Assembly: GCF_000178975.2 (NCBI RefSeq)
Contig: NC_015064.1
Location: 1,612,001-1,676,000 of the forward strand
Length of the DNA: 64,000 bases
DNA from: Granulicella tundricola MP5ACTX9
GTDB lineage: Bacteria; Acidobacteriota; Terriglobia; Terriglobales; Acidobacteriaceae
Reading direction: 5' to 3'
Shown here: positions 46,290 through 58,069 of the stretch, piece by piece
Numbering within the stretch: position 1 is the stretch's first letter
How the letters are laid out: each line of letters begins with the position of its first letter
Made by a program: the position numbers and the translations under genes
Notes under the pieces: model-generated
Told to the model about the DNA's origin: nothing
Seen by the model: the letters and a program-made list of their open reading frames with translations, nothing else
The model's database searches: none

Positions 46290-46586
46290 ATGAACACGAA
46301 AAATCTTATCTTCGCCTTCGGCATTGGACTCACAGTCGGCGCCAGCGTCGCTCTCCTGTACGCGCCTCAGAGCGGTGCCTCCACGCGCAAGAAACTCAAG
46401 CGCAGCGCGGAAGACGCGTCGGACTACCTGGAAGACACCGCCGAATACCTCAAGGAGCAGGCAGAACGCTTCTCCAGCGAAGCGGAAAAGCTCGTCAAAC
46501 GCGCCCGCAGCACCGTCGATGACACCATCGATCAGGCCGGCGGAATCGTAGCCGGAGCCCTCAAAACCGCTCAGAAGCTCGTTTAA
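46290..46586 (+). CDS. YtxH-domain protein
   Basis: This 98-aa protein has an N-terminal glycine-rich membrane segment (LIFAFGIGLTVGASVALLYA) followed by PQSGASTRKKLKRSAEDASD and a charged amphipathic helix, the YtxH pattern. These proteins are associated with general stress and membranes; no activity is known. ATG 46290 follows GAGG; the frame is open from 46239. Confidence 0.82.
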   Translation: MNTKNLIFAFGIGLTVGASVALLYAPQSGASTRKKLKRSAEDASDYLEDTAEYLKEQAERFSSEAEKLVKRARSTVDDTIDQAGGIVAGALKTAQKLV

Positions 46587-46602
46587 GATCCCGCTAAACG
46601 CG

Positions 46603-46640
46603 AAAACGCCCCATCGCCTCGAAAAGGCATGGGGCGTTTT
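46603..46640. terminator. Bidirectional terminator after YtxH gene
   Basis: A long stem AAAACGCCCCATCGCCT / AAGGCATGGGGCGTTTT lies between the convergent YtxH and cupin genes, with T runs on both strands. Confidence 0.88.
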
Positions 46641-46654
46641 TGCGTCCCAAAGAA

Positions 46655-47110
46655 CTATTCCGGCGGCCCAACCGCCAGCACAAAGTAACTCAGCTCCCCA
46701 TCCCCAACGTTCTTGATCCAGTGCTTATCCCCGGCGCACACCAGCCCCACGTCTCCGGCCTCCATCGTGTGTTCCGTTCCATTGATGAACAGGGAAGCGG
46801 TCCCTTTCTGGACGAACCAGATCTCGTTATGCAGGTGCGTTCCCACCGGCTCATGCTCCGCCCCCGCGTCCTGCATCGATTCATGCATCTCCAGCCGGAT
46901 ATTTCCAGCCTTCAGCAGCCCGGACCCAAACGCCCGCGATACATGCTTCGCCTGCGACCCTTTCTTCTCCGGCCCCGCCTTGAACACCCCGGAGCTCAAC
47001 TCCTTCAGTTCCTTGCCGGTCGTCGCCGCCTGCCCCTCGGCCTCAACCCCACCCAGCACACCCAGCGCCAGCAAACCCGGCATCATCCCAGCGAACTCCC
47101 GACGATCCAT
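46655..47110 (-). CDS. Exported cupin-domain protein
   Basis: This 151-aa protein starts with a Tat-like signal (MDRREFAGMMPGLLALGVLG) and has a cupin barrel: EPVGTHLHNEIWFVQKGTAS holds the HxH...E metal ligands, then GDVGLVCAGDKHWIKN. A metal-binding periplasmic cupin of unknown substrate is inferred. It is convergent with the YtxH gene across a shared terminator. Confidence 0.8.
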   Translation of the reverse strand: MDRREFAGMMPGLLALGVLGGVEAEGQAATTGKELKELSSGVFKAGPEKKGSQAKHVSRAFGSGLLKAGNIRLEMHESMQDAGAEHEPVGTHLHNEIWFVQKGTASLFINGTEHTMEAGDVGLVCAGDKHWIKNVGDGELSYFVLAVGPPE

Positions 47111-47583
47111 TAGTGGTAGTACCTCCGCCCAACACCATACACGTCCGCCACCACAACCGTCAGCAACCCGATTAAAATAGAAACCGCAAACCCATACTCT
47201 TCAACAACTTACAACTATTTTCACCAACAACAGCCCAAAACTCACGTGTCAAGCCCCCAGCCGCCCAAAATTTTAGCTATCTCCCACAAAATAAGCAGCT
47301 TACGGCCAAAAAATAAATGGCGTATTCACCCCACCCAACTTGATAAAATAGAAGCAGCAGACAAATCAGGACGAAACACAGTCGTGACCAGCCAGCCAAC
47401 CCCAAAAGCCTCATAAACCGAAGTCCACCCTTAAGTCCAATGTTTGGAAGACTTTACGCAGAAACAGGGGGGAGGGGGGACCTTCAAGAAGAAAAAAGCG
47501 GAACAAGAACAGAGCTATAAGCTCCATCCTTCTCCCGCTTTTATCCGTCTTTTCCTCGTTACGCCTTGCCTTATGCTGGAGGG
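47111..47583. other. A/T-rich non-coding stretch
   Basis: In these 470 bases I find no gene on either strand. It contains A/T-rich sequence (about 47160-47350), a G-rich run around 47465-47480 and the clpC terminator. It presumably holds the promoter of the cupin gene; a small RNA cannot be excluded but nothing identifies one. Confidence 0.5.
47494..47542 (-). terminator. Terminator after clpC
   Basis: AAAAGCGG (47494-47501) pairs with CCGCTTTT (47535-47542), with a smaller AGCT-ATA-AGCT stem inside the loop. On the minus strand T residues follow. It lies 40 bp after the clpC stop. Confidence 0.7.
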
Positions 47584-50049
<2,466 letters not shown>

Positions 50050-50312
50050 GTTCCCCCTCAAACCCGGTCACGTTCCGAGCCCTCAGGCCCGTCCCGCGCC
50101 GTTCGCTGCACCTGCCGTCCCGATCGATGCCGGAACCCTTAAACGCCACCCGAACCTCCGGGGGGCGCTTCGTACTCTTTCCATAGTGTATTCCGCTTCA
50201 CGATACTTCCGCCCGTGGAAAGCGAACACACCACAAAAGTTATGCCTACACTAACAGCAATTAGGGATTAGACGCCCAATGTGCAAAACCGGTGCAGAAC
50301 TCCGCCTGCCGG

Positions 50313-50993
50313 CTAGACGAGGACGCCGTCGCTCAGCCGCAGCATTCGGTCGCAGCGCGCGGCGAACTCCAGATTGTGGGTCACCAGAACGCTGGTCAGA
50401 CCGTGAGCCTTATGCAGACCCTGTAGTAACCCGAAGACAGCCTCGCTGGTCCGGCCGTCCAGATCGCCGGTTGGCTCATCCGCCAGGAGCGCTTTGGGCT
50501 CAGTCACCAGTGCGCGTGCGAGCGAAACCCGCTGCTGCTCGCCTCCGCTCAACTCCCCGGATCGGTGCTCGGCCCGGTCGCCAAGACCGACCTCGGCGAG
50601 CCAGACTTTGGCCCGTTTGAGCGCCTCGGTCCGGCCCAGACCGCGCGCAAGCAGGGGCATGGCCACGTTCTCAACGGCCGTGAACTCCGGCATGAGGTAG
50701 TGAAACTGCCAGACATACCCAATCTCCCGGTTGCGGAACTCAGACGCGCCCTTGCTGGTGAGGGTGCTGAGGCGAGTCTCGCCCACCCAGACCTCCCCGG
50801 CGGTCGGGCGGTCCAGCGCAGCGAGAAGGTGAAGCAGGGAACTCTTACCAGCGCCGCTCTGCCCAACGATGGCGATCATTTCACCAGCGTTCACGCTGAG
50901 GTCGAGCCCGCGAAAGAGCTCAATCTCGCCCGCCCCAGAGGTGACGCCGGAGTATGCCTTACGAAGACCTTCAGCCCTGATGGCGACGCTCAC
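50313..50993 (-). CDS. lolD: LolD-like ABC transporter ATPase
   Basis: The ATPase of a lipoprotein-releasing or MacB-type transporter. The 226-aa product has Walker A GQSGAGKSS, a Q-loop in YVWQFHYLMPEFTAVENV, signature LSGGEQQR and Walker B ALLADEPTGDLD. The pattern closely follows LolD. It overlaps the upstream carboxymuconolactone-decarboxylase-like gene by 4 bp; the permease is the gene before that. Confidence 0.88.
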   Translation of the reverse strand: MSVAIRAEGLRKAYSGVTSGAGEIELFRGLDLSVNAGEMIAIVGQSGAGKSSLLHLLAALDRPTAGEVWVGETRLSTLTSKGASEFRNREIGYVWQFHYLMPEFTAVENVAMPLLARGLGRTEALKRAKVWLAEVGLGDRAEHRSGELSGGEQQRVSLARALVTEPKALLADEPTGDLDGRTSEAVFGLLQGLHKAHGLTSVLVTHNLEFAARCDRMLRLSDGVLV

Positions 50994-51478
50994 TCTTCAA
51001 CGACCTTTCCGCCGTCGTCACCGGTTACATCCGTCTTCGTCGTATGGACAGCGCGGAAGGCGATCGCCATCCGATTCCATGCGTTGATGCTTGTAATGGC
51101 GATGGTGAGGTTGACGAGTTCGACCTCTGAGAAGTATTCACGCGCGGCGGCGTAGGCTTTATCTGAGGCATGACCATCCTGGATGTTGGTGACGGCTTCG
51201 GTCCAGGCAAACGCCACACGTTCGCGCTTGGTGAAGGCGTTGGAGCTTTGCCAGTCTTCAACACCGGCGATACGACCTTGCGGCTCGTTGTGCTTGGTGA
51301 GTTCGTGCGAGTGGAGTCCGATGCAGTACTCACAGCCATTAAGCAAGGAGGCGCGCAGGCGGATGAGTTCGAGGAGGACAGGCTCCAGGCCGGATTCGGT
51401 GTTTACGTAATGCTCAACCGCGCGCATGGCTGCGATGCCGTTGGGTGCGAGTTCTGTGTATCTCAAACGCTGTTCCAT
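50990..51478 (-). CDS. AhpD-like carboxymuconolactone-decarboxylase-family protein
   Basis: The 162-aa protein has the AhpD-type redox motif CEYCIGLHSHEL (C49, C52, H56) in an all-helical fold (LLELIRLRASLLNGCEYC). Such proteins are peroxidase-like thiol enzymes; the partner here is unknown. It sits between the permease and LolD genes, overlapping lolD by 4 bp, which suggests co-translation with the transporter. A role in oxidative protection of exported lipoproteins would be speculation. Confidence 0.82.
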   Translation of the reverse strand: MEQRLRYTELAPNGIAAMRAVEHYVNTESGLEPVLLELIRLRASLLNGCEYCIGLHSHELTKHNEPQGRIAGVEDWQSSNAFTKRERVAFAWTEAVTNIQDGHASDKAYAAAREYFSEVELVNLTIAITSINAWNRMAIAFRAVHTTKTDVTGDDGGKVVEE

Positions 51479-51532
51479 GCTCGTCCTTTCGGTGCTGACG
51501 TCACGCTCGTCGCCTGAATACGCACTGGCGTT

Positions 51533-52780
51533 TTATTCATATCGCAAAGCCTCCGCCGGAAGCACCTTGGCTGCGCTACTACTGGGATAAAGAGTAGCAA
51601 TCGCACTCACACCCAGTGAGACACCCGCAACGATCAAAGCGTCGACAAATCTGGGTGCAAAGGGGAGGTAATCGATGGAATAGACCGATGCATCCAGCGG
51701 AAAACGGTAATGTCCGCCTGCCAGGCTGATCCCGTAGCCCACAACAAGCCCCACTCCCGTGCCGATCACCGAGATCATCAGGCCCTGGAGCAGGAACACG
51801 CGGCGCACCTGCGCGGCCGTCACACCGAAGCTCATCATGACGGCGATGTCCTTGGTCTTCTCCATCACCATCATGGTCAGGGCAATCAGGATATTCAGCG
51901 CTGCCACGCAGACGATCAGGGCAAGCACGATGAACGTGACGATCTGTTCCAGCTTCAACGCGCGGAAGAGCTCGCGGTTCTGCTCCATCCAATTCGTCGC
52001 CTGGAAGCCCTTGCCTGCGGTCTCCTCGATCGTGCGTCCGATGATATTCGCGCGGTAGAGATCGTCGACCTTGAAGCTAATTACGGAAATCAGGTCCGGC
52101 TCAGAGAAGAGCCGCTGAGCATCGGTCAGGCGCACAAACGTGTAGCTGGAGTCATATTGATAGAAACCCGAAGCGAAGATCCCGACCACCTGAAATCGCT
52201 GATACCGCGGCACCAGCCCAAGCGGCGTCAGTTCGCCCTGAGGACTGGTGACAAGAACTGTGTCCCCAACCTCCGCTCCCAGAGTCTCCGCCAGGTCCTT
52301 GCCAATCACGATTGGCGGGGTAGCCTGTGCATCCCCCGCATCCGGGTTGACCTGAGGCTGCAACGGCCGGCTGGAGCCGCGCGTAACGGCTTGGAGGAGG
52401 TCGCTGACCTTCTCCTCATCGGCCGGGATCACACCCTTGACTAGGCCGCCGCCGCTGCGGGCTCCGCGTGAGATCAGCACCTGCCCATAGAGCCCCGGTG
52501 CCGCCGCCGTGACATGCGGGAGTGCCCGGAGCTTATCCAGAAGCGGCCTCCAGTCGCGGATACCGTCGGCAGACACCCGCATGAGTTCCACATGAGAGGT
52601 CGAGCCAAGCAGACGTTCCTGCAGATCGCGCCGCATTCCGTTCGTGATCGCCAGTGCAATGATCAGCGACGCCACGCCAGCCGCGACTCCAAGCACGGAG
52701 ATCGCCGTAATCACGCCGATCACAGCCTGCCGGCGCTTGGCCCTCAGGTAACGGGCGGCAATAAAGAGTTCAAACCTCAT
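51533..52780 (-). CDS. LolC/LolE-like ABC permease
   Basis: This 415-aa protein has an N-terminal helix (VIGVITAISVLGVAAGVASL), a large periplasmic domain with PLLDKLRALPHVTAAAP, then three C-terminal helices (IVTFIVLALIVCVAALNILI onward), the FtsX/MacB-type topology of the lipoprotein transporter LolCE. ATG 52780 (MRFELFIAARYL) is used because homology begins there; the frame is open to 52843. It works with the LolD-like ATPase downstream. Confidence 0.88.
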   Translation of the reverse strand: MRFELFIAARYLRAKRRQAVIGVITAISVLGVAAGVASLIIALAITNGMRRDLQERLLGSTSHVELMRVSADGIRDWRPLLDKLRALPHVTAAAPGLYGQVLISRGARSGGGLVKGVIPADEEKVSDLLQAVTRGSSRPLQPQVNPDAGDAQATPPIVIGKDLAETLGAEVGDTVLVTSPQGELTPLGLVPRYQRFQVVGIFASGFYQYDSSYTFVRLTDAQRLFSEPDLISVISFKVDDLYRANIIGRTIEETAGKGFQATNWMEQNRELFRALKLEQIVTFIVLALIVCVAALNILIALTMMVMEKTKDIAVMMSFGVTAAQVRRVFLLQGLMISVIGTGVGLVVGYGISLAGGHYRFPLDASVYSIDYLPFAPRFVDALIVAGVSLGVSAIATLYPSSSAAKVLPAEALRYE

Positions 52781-52855
52781 CCTGCCCAGTCTACCCGTCC
52801 GCAAAAGCACAGGGGCGGCGAATCGCTTCGCCGCCCCCGCCAATTCTGATTGCGC

Positions 52856-53863
52856 TTAGTTCGCCAGCACAGCCCTATAGCGAACCTGATTCTTCTTGAC
52901 CTTCGCGACAGCCTCATTAGCCTTGGCCATCTCAAACCGCTCCGTGATCGCCTTGATGCCATGCCGTGCGGCCACATCAAGCATCTCCTCGATATCGTGC
53001 GGGCTGCCCGTAGGACTGCCGGCGACGCACTTCTGCCCAAAGATCAGAGCCGAAACCTGCAGTGGTACAGGAGTGGGTGGCGCTCCCAGAAAGACGAAGC
53101 TTCCTTTAGGCCGCAAGGCGTTCACGTACCCCTGCCAGTCCTGGTCGGCGTTGACGGTACTCAACAGCAGGTCGAAGCTGCCTGCAACCTTCTTGATGGC
53201 ACCGGTATCGCGTGTGTTGACGAAGTGGTGCGCACCAAGTTCGAGGGCTTCGGCTTCCTTATCTTTGGAGGTAGAAAACGCCGTGACCTCGGCTCCGAAG
53301 GCCTTGGCAAACTGAATTCCCATGTGGCCCAGGCCACCAATCCCGATGATCCCGACCCGAGACGACGGCCGCACGCCCAAGTTCCGCAGCGGACTATAGA
53401 CCGTAATACCGCCGCAGAGCAGGGGAGCGACGTTCTCGCTCTCCAAAACTTCCGGAACCCGGAGGGCAAAGCGCCAGTTCACCCGGATCGAATCCGCATA
53501 CCCGCCATTCCGCCCCACGCAGGTCGGCTGCGATTTGGCACACAGATGTTCGTCACCCTGTCGGCACCACTCGCAGACGCTGCATGAGTTTGCCTGCCAA
53601 CCGATGCCGACGCGTTCGCCCAGCACGCGGTCGTCTACCGCGGAGCCAATCTGGGTGATCGTCCCGACGATCTCATGGCCGGGAATGAACGGATACTTGC
53701 TGATGCTCCAGTCGTTATCGATGAGGTGGACGTCGCTGTAGCAGACTCCGCAGTGCGAAATCTTCACCTCAACCTCATCCTCTTTCAACTCTCCTGCGTC
53801 GTACTTATACGGCAACAGATGTGCACCCGCCGCATGCACTGCCAAACCATGAATTGCATTCAT
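52856..53863 (-). CDS. Zinc-dependent alcohol dehydrogenase (YahK/CAD-like)
   Basis: The 335-aa medium-chain dehydrogenase has the catalytic zinc ligand C38 in SHCGVCYSD, GHEIVG, the structural-zinc cysteines in SCSVCEWCRQGDEHLC, and the coenzyme motif GIIGIGGLGHMGIQFA. It resembles NADPH-dependent cinnamyl-type aldehyde reductases of broad specificity. It is 76 bp upstream of the permease gene on the same strand, probably an independent unit. Confidence 0.9.
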   Translation of the reverse strand: MNAIHGLAVHAAGAHLLPYKYDAGELKEDEVEVKISHCGVCYSDVHLIDNDWSISKYPFIPGHEIVGTITQIGSAVDDRVLGERVGIGWQANSCSVCEWCRQGDEHLCAKSQPTCVGRNGGYADSIRVNWRFALRVPEVLESENVAPLLCGGITVYSPLRNLGVRPSSRVGIIGIGGLGHMGIQFAKAFGAEVTAFSTSKDKEAEALELGAHHFVNTRDTGAIKKVAGSFDLLLSTVNADQDWQGYVNALRPKGSFVFLGAPPTPVPLQVSALIFGQKCVAGSPTGSPHDIEEMLDVAARHGIKAITERFEMAKANEAVAKVKKNQVRYRAVLAN

Positions 53864-54095
53864 CTCGACTCTTATCCTTTGGCCGCGCGATCCACTCGTC
53901 TGCGCCTGCCTGTGTCCATGCTACAACAGCAGCAGCCCCCAGCCTGTGCATCGCAGCCCCGGTCCCGTGACCGGTGGATCGAATCTTTCCCGGCATCTCC
54001 CCGTCTATCGATATCAGAAGAAATCATCCACCCGTTCTCTACATCTGGCACCCGCTGCAAGCCACAGCGCACCATCCCGGAGTAAAGTTTTGATC

Positions 54096-55277
54096 ATGAA
54101 CATGCCGCGCCCCGCCTTCCGAGACCTGAGCCTAGCCCTCGCTACGGTATTTTGTGCTCTCTTGCTGCCGTTTCCTCCGGCTCACGCACAAACCCCGGGA
54201 CAAACCCCCGCCCAGAAGCCGGCCCAGGCCCCGCCGGACGAGACCGGCCCCCAGACCGACAATGGTCCCCTCATCATCAAGAAAAAATCCACGGAAGAGC
54301 CTGCCCCCCCGCCGCCGGCGTCGGACGTCCCCAAGCTTAAAAATCCTGACGGTGCCACCTACTCCCTCCGGGTCGACGTCCCCATCGTCAACCTGAACGT
54401 CAACGTCATCCTGGACAAGACGCATCAGTTCGTTCCCGGCCTGAAGGCTGATAACTTCCTGGTCCTTGAAGATGGCGTCGAGCAGAAGGTCCAGACCGTC
54501 CGCATGACCCAGACCCCTATCACTGCGGTCATGCTGCTGGAGTTCGCAGCCAACTCCTACGCCTACATCCGCGACATGCAGTACTCCTCCGCCGCCTTCT
54601 ACCACTCGCTGCGCCCGGACGATTACATTGCGGTAATCACCTACGACCTCCGCACCCACATCCTGACCGACTTCACCAATAACAAGGACACGGTCGCGCA
54701 GAGCCTGAACTCGCTCCAGATCCCCGGCTTCTCAGACACCAACATGTTTGACGCCCTCTACGAGACGCTTGACCGGACCTCCCGCATTGAAGGCCGCAAA
54801 TACATCATCCTCATCGGCTCCGGCCGCGACACCTTCTCCAAGCTCACACTCGACAAGATGCTCGCCAAGATCAAAGCCACGCCCAACGTCACCATCTTCT
54901 CGATCGGCACCGGAGCACTGGCGCAGGAACTGGGCGACGCACGCGGTCAGATCGGCGGCATCGGCCGCATGAACATCCTCCAGGCTCAAAACCAGCTCAA
55001 AACCTTCGCCACCATGACGGGCGGCCTGTACTTCGACCCCATGTTCCAAGGTGCCCTTCCAGACATCTTCAGCCAGATCAACGACTCCATCCGCAACCAG
55101 TACATCCTCACCTACCGGCCAAGCAACCCGAAGAACGACGGAACCTATCGCAAGATTGAAGTGCTTCTGGTCGATGCAGAGGGCAAGCCGTTGAAGATGC
55201 AGGATGAAAAGAAGAAGCCGGTGAAGTACTCGGTGATTGCCCGTGACGGCTATAAGGCGAAGCTACCGGTCGAGTAG
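54096..55277 (+). CDS. VWFA-domain secreted protein, acidobacterial type
   Basis: The 393-aa protein has a signal peptide (LSLALATVFCALLLPFPPAHAQ), a Pro/Gln-rich linker, then a von Willebrand A-like domain (VFVDxxV-like RVDVPIVNLNVNVI start and ILIGSGRDTFSK). It matches the family of VWFA-related proteins that is expanded in Acidobacteria. The role is unknown; protein binding or adhesion is typical of VWA. ATG 54096 is chosen at the signal peptide; the frame is open to 53946. Confidence 0.85.
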   Translation: MNMPRPAFRDLSLALATVFCALLLPFPPAHAQTPGQTPAQKPAQAPPDETGPQTDNGPLIIKKKSTEEPAPPPPASDVPKLKNPDGATYSLRVDVPIVNLNVNVILDKTHQFVPGLKADNFLVLEDGVEQKVQTVRMTQTPITAVMLLEFAANSYAYIRDMQYSSAAFYHSLRPDDYIAVITYDLRTHILTDFTNNKDTVAQSLNSLQIPGFSDTNMFDALYETLDRTSRIEGRKYIILIGSGRDTFSKLTLDKMLAKIKATPNVTIFSIGTGALAQELGDARGQIGGIGRMNILQAQNQLKTFATMTGGLYFDPMFQGALPDIFSQINDSIRNQYILTYRPSNPKNDGTYRKIEVLLVDAEGKPLKMQDEKKKPVKYSVIARDGYKAKLPVE

Positions 55278-55387
55278 ATACGGAATCGGCGAGTTTTACA
55301 CCTGTTCGCATTGACCCCAAAGGCGCAAATCCGTACACTCAAATTAAGGCAGTCAGCAAGCAACGCCGCGACGCCCCTAACCTGTGT

Positions 55388-55461
55388 TGCCCCCTCGTTC
55401 AATGGTAGGACCGACGACTCTGAATCGTTCAATCGGGGTTCGAATCCCTGGGGGGCAACCA
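55388..55461 (+). tRNA. tRNA-Gln (anticodon CUG)
   Basis: A complete cloverleaf: acceptor TGCCCCC / GGGGGCA, D arm GTTC-AATGGTA-GGAC, anticodon arm GACGA-CTCTGAA-TCGTT with CTG in the loop, T arm CGGGG-TTCGAAT-CCCTG, discriminator A and encoded CCA. It is the likely integration target of the element that follows immediately. Confidence 0.92.
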
Positions 55462-55482
55462 AAACACCTAAAACCTGAACTT

Positions 55483-55578
55483 CCTCGCACCTCCCCAAAC
55501 ATCCTCGCACGCGAGGATGTTGTTGCTTTAGAAGGACTTACACCGAAATTAGGTGCGAGGGCGTGCGAAAGCGTGCGA
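55483..55578. repeat. CTCGCAC/GTGCGAG boxes between tRNA and integrase
   Basis: CCTCGCACCT (55483-55492) and AGGTGCGAGG (55551-55560) are perfect inverted copies. Between them lies the 9-bp hairpin CATCCTCGC-AC-GCGAGGATG (55500-55519), and two further GTGCGA boxes lie at 55563-55568 and 55573-55578. The cluster fits integrase/excisionase arm-binding sites, and the hairpin may also terminate the tRNA transcript. Confidence 0.6.
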
Positions 55579-55664
55579 CTGCAGCCACCCATTTCTTAGG
55601 GAACAGTTTGGGGCACGATCTACCAAGGTTTGGGAATGGATTTCCCGAAGTTTGGAGGCGCACC

Positions 55665-56889
55665 ATGGCACTGACGATCAAAGAGATCGAAACGCTAAGC
55701 CGAAGGATAAGAAATACAAGATGCTCGACGGAGGCGGCCTCGGTCTGCTCGTCTTGCCAACAGGCACGAAGCTCTGGCTTTGGCGCTACCAGTTCAATGG
55801 CGGCGAGAAGAACATGACATTCGGCGAGTACCCAGTTGTTGCTCCCAAGGAAGCTCGCGAACTTCACTTTGCCGCGAAAAACTACTTGGCACCGGCATCA
55901 ACCCGATGGCTGAACGGAAGGCAGAGGCCGAAGCGAAGCAAGAAGAAGCTAAAGCACTCCAACGTGAAGCTGACAGCAGCTTCGAGAATGTCGCCCAACA
56001 GTGGTGGGAGTGGTGGTCCATTGGCAAGTCTCCTCGGCACGCCGATACCGTCATGCGACGCCTCAAAGCAGACATCTTCCCGGGGTTCGGCCACAAGCAC
56101 ATGGACACAATTAGGGCGGCGGAGATTCGCGAACTCATGCTCACGATTGAGAAACGAGATGCGCGAGATGTTGCCAAGCGTTGTCATGAGATGACATCTC
56201 AGATATTCCGATTTGCGGTTGCTCGTGACATTGCCAGTCGGAACCCCACTGCGGATTTCAAGCCGAGAGACATCCTCGCCGCAGCAAAGACGGAGAATCG
56301 TGCTTGTGTTGACGCGAAGGAACTGCCTGAATTGCTCACGAAAATGGATGATTATAACGGCGACGCTATCACCCGCTTTGCCTTGAAACTCATGGCGTAT
56401 ACATTTGTGCGAACGAGCGAAGAAATAGAAGCGCCGTGGACAGAGTTTGATCTGGAAGAGGCGCGTTGGACGATCCCGGCAGAGCGCATGAAGATGGACA
56501 CATCGCATATCGTTCCACTTTCCCGACAGGCCGTCCAAGTGTTGCGGGCACTCAAGCTGCTCACGGGCAATGGGAGATTTGTCTTGCCTGGCGCCAATGA
56601 CAAGACAAAACCCATCAGTAACAACACGATCTTGTATGCGCTTTACCGGCTCGGATATCGAGACTGGATGACTGGGCATGGATTCCGCGGGCTGGCGTCA
56701 ACCATTCTTCACGAGAACGGATTCGAGGAGGCACACATCGAGTTGCAGCTCGCCCACCTGAAGCGCGACAAGGTGGCCGCGGCCTACAATCACGCGAAAT
56801 ATCTGACTCCGCGCACGGAGATGATGCAGTGGTGGGCGGATTACCTAGACGCACAACTCGCCAAGGGAAGACCGGCGTCGGCCGGTTAG
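55665..56889 (+). pseudogene. Tyrosine integrase, broken by two frameshifts
   Basis: The gene reads in three frames: MALTIKEIE from ATG 55665 (GGAGG, 6-nt spacing), then NAKPKDKKYKMLDGGGLGLL to about AAK, then LLGTGINPMAERKAEA to the stop. Each switch is what a one-base loss would cause (near 55693, and in a short A run near 55878). The N-terminal DUF4102-type domain and the catalytic residues remain: R in FVRTSEE, H..R in GHGFRGL, H in QLAHL and Tyr in AAYNHAKYL. It is a P4-type integrase next to tRNA-Gln, now probably inactive unless the changes are sequencing errors. Confidence 0.85.
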
Positions 56890-57251
56890 GCGAACTTCTT
56901 CGACGACGCCCATTGTCCGGGTAGCGCTCGCTGCGGCACTCGCCGACCGTCGACAATGGATGCTGGCGGTCTTGAGTGGACGATACGTTCGGTGGCCCAC
57001 TGTTGGACATCGGAAGCTACCCATGCGACGGTGCGGGCTCCGAGATGCACATGCGCAGGAAAACTGTTCGCTCGGATTAGCTCATAAAGGCTCGACTTCG
57101 ACAGCCCAGTGATCGCCTTAACCTTCGGCAAGCGCAAGAAAATCACCTCTTCAGAATCCCTTTGCAGGGGCTTGCCATTTGCCGATTTTGTTTGGCTATC
57201 CACCGAGAGAACCTCGTTGGCTTCACGCAGATTGAGATTTGAACGATTCAT
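56886..57251 (-). CDS. AlpA-like regulator/excisionase
   Basis: This 121-aa protein has an AlpA-type helix-turn-helix (LRLPKVKAITGLSKSSLYEL), then NSFPAHVHLGARTVAWVASD and VQQWATERI. AlpA proteins activate integrase genes or act as excisionases of integrative elements. Its stop overlaps the integrase stop by 4 bp, so the two are convergent. Confidence 0.85.
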   Translation of the reverse strand: MNRSNLNLREANEVLSVDSQTKSANGKPLQRDSEEVIFLRLPKVKAITGLSKSSLYELIRANSFPAHVHLGARTVAWVASDVQQWATERIVHSRPPASIVDGRRVPQRALPGQWASSKKFA

Positions 57252-57616
57252 GTTGGCTCACAGGGCTCCAAAAGTAGCTTGCAACGGCATCCGTTGCACA
57301 CACCTTCTCGCACCGTCTAGCACGCTGTCCAATTCCTACACCTGTGGTTCATATTCCCGCTAGGAATAGGTGCACCAGCGAAAGACTCACAAGGTCGCAA
57401 TGCGTACAGGATCCTTTTAGAAACGCCGACTGTCTCCAAAGCCGAGGAAGTCCGATAAGGAACTGAGAGCTTTGGAAGTGATCTTTCCGCCCTAAGATGA
57501 CAAGGCGTGAAAAGCTTTCACTTCGCTTGTTCAAGCCGCAGGAAAACCACGAATTACGCAAATCCATTGAGTTAAAAACCTATTCCCAATGGGCATAGGC
57601 ACCCCACTCGGAGTTA
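57252..57616. other. Regulatory-looking gap between alpA-like gene and virB2
   Basis: No gene is seen. The stretch contains two palindromes, GTGAAAAGCTTTCAC (57507-57521) and CCTAT-T-CCCA-A-TGGG-C-ATAGG (57579-57599), likely operators or an attenuator for the divergent alpA-like and vir genes. Confidence 0.5.
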
Positions 57617-58057
57617 TTGGACACCCCGATACGGCTACCTTTACGTTGCCAATATCGCAACCGAATCCACGGTCGATTTGAGGTGTCAACGCAGATCAAA
57701 GTCAGGCTCAATTTCCAGCCCATCCAGAGATGGGCAAGATACTCCTCCAAACAGACACTACTCCGTGCCTCGCGCATGATGGGGCCGACTCTGGTCGCTC
57801 TCACATTCGCCGGCGTTGCTCAAGCCCAAGGAACGATGGACTTCTCAGGAGCTCAGACTCTCATGGGAACGTTCAAGACGTTTGCTGTATACGCAAGTGC
57901 GGTCATCTGCTTCGGCGGCCTGATCTTCGCCGGCATACGGATGATGAGCGGTCGCTTTCAGGATGCCATCCCAGGACTCTTCGGCGCCCTATTCGGTGCT
58001 GGAGTGCTGGGCTGGGGCGCAGGATGGATTGGCTCACTAACCGGACAGTCGATGTAG
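57617..58057 (+). CDS. virB2: VirB2/TrbC-like conjugative pilin
   Basis: The mature part has a signal-peptidase site after VALTFAGVAQAQ and two hydrophobic helices (FAVYASAVICFGGLIFAGIR and FGALFGAGVLGWGAGWIG), the TrbC/VirB2 pilin pattern. The start is uncertain: TTG 57617 gives 146 aa, GTG 57683 gives a long leader with basic residues, and ATG 57776 leaves too few positive charges before the hydrophobic core. It is the first gene of a virB2-virB3-virB4 series. Confidence 0.78.
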   Translation: MDTPIRLPLRCQYRNRIHGRFEVSTQIKVRLNFQPIQRWARYSSKQTLLRASRMMGPTLVALTFAGVAQAQGTMDFSGAQTLMGTFKTFAVYASAVICFGGLIFAGIRMMSGRFQDAIPGLFGALFGAGVLGWGAGWIGSLTGQSM

Positions 58058-58069
58058 GGGTGACCAGCC

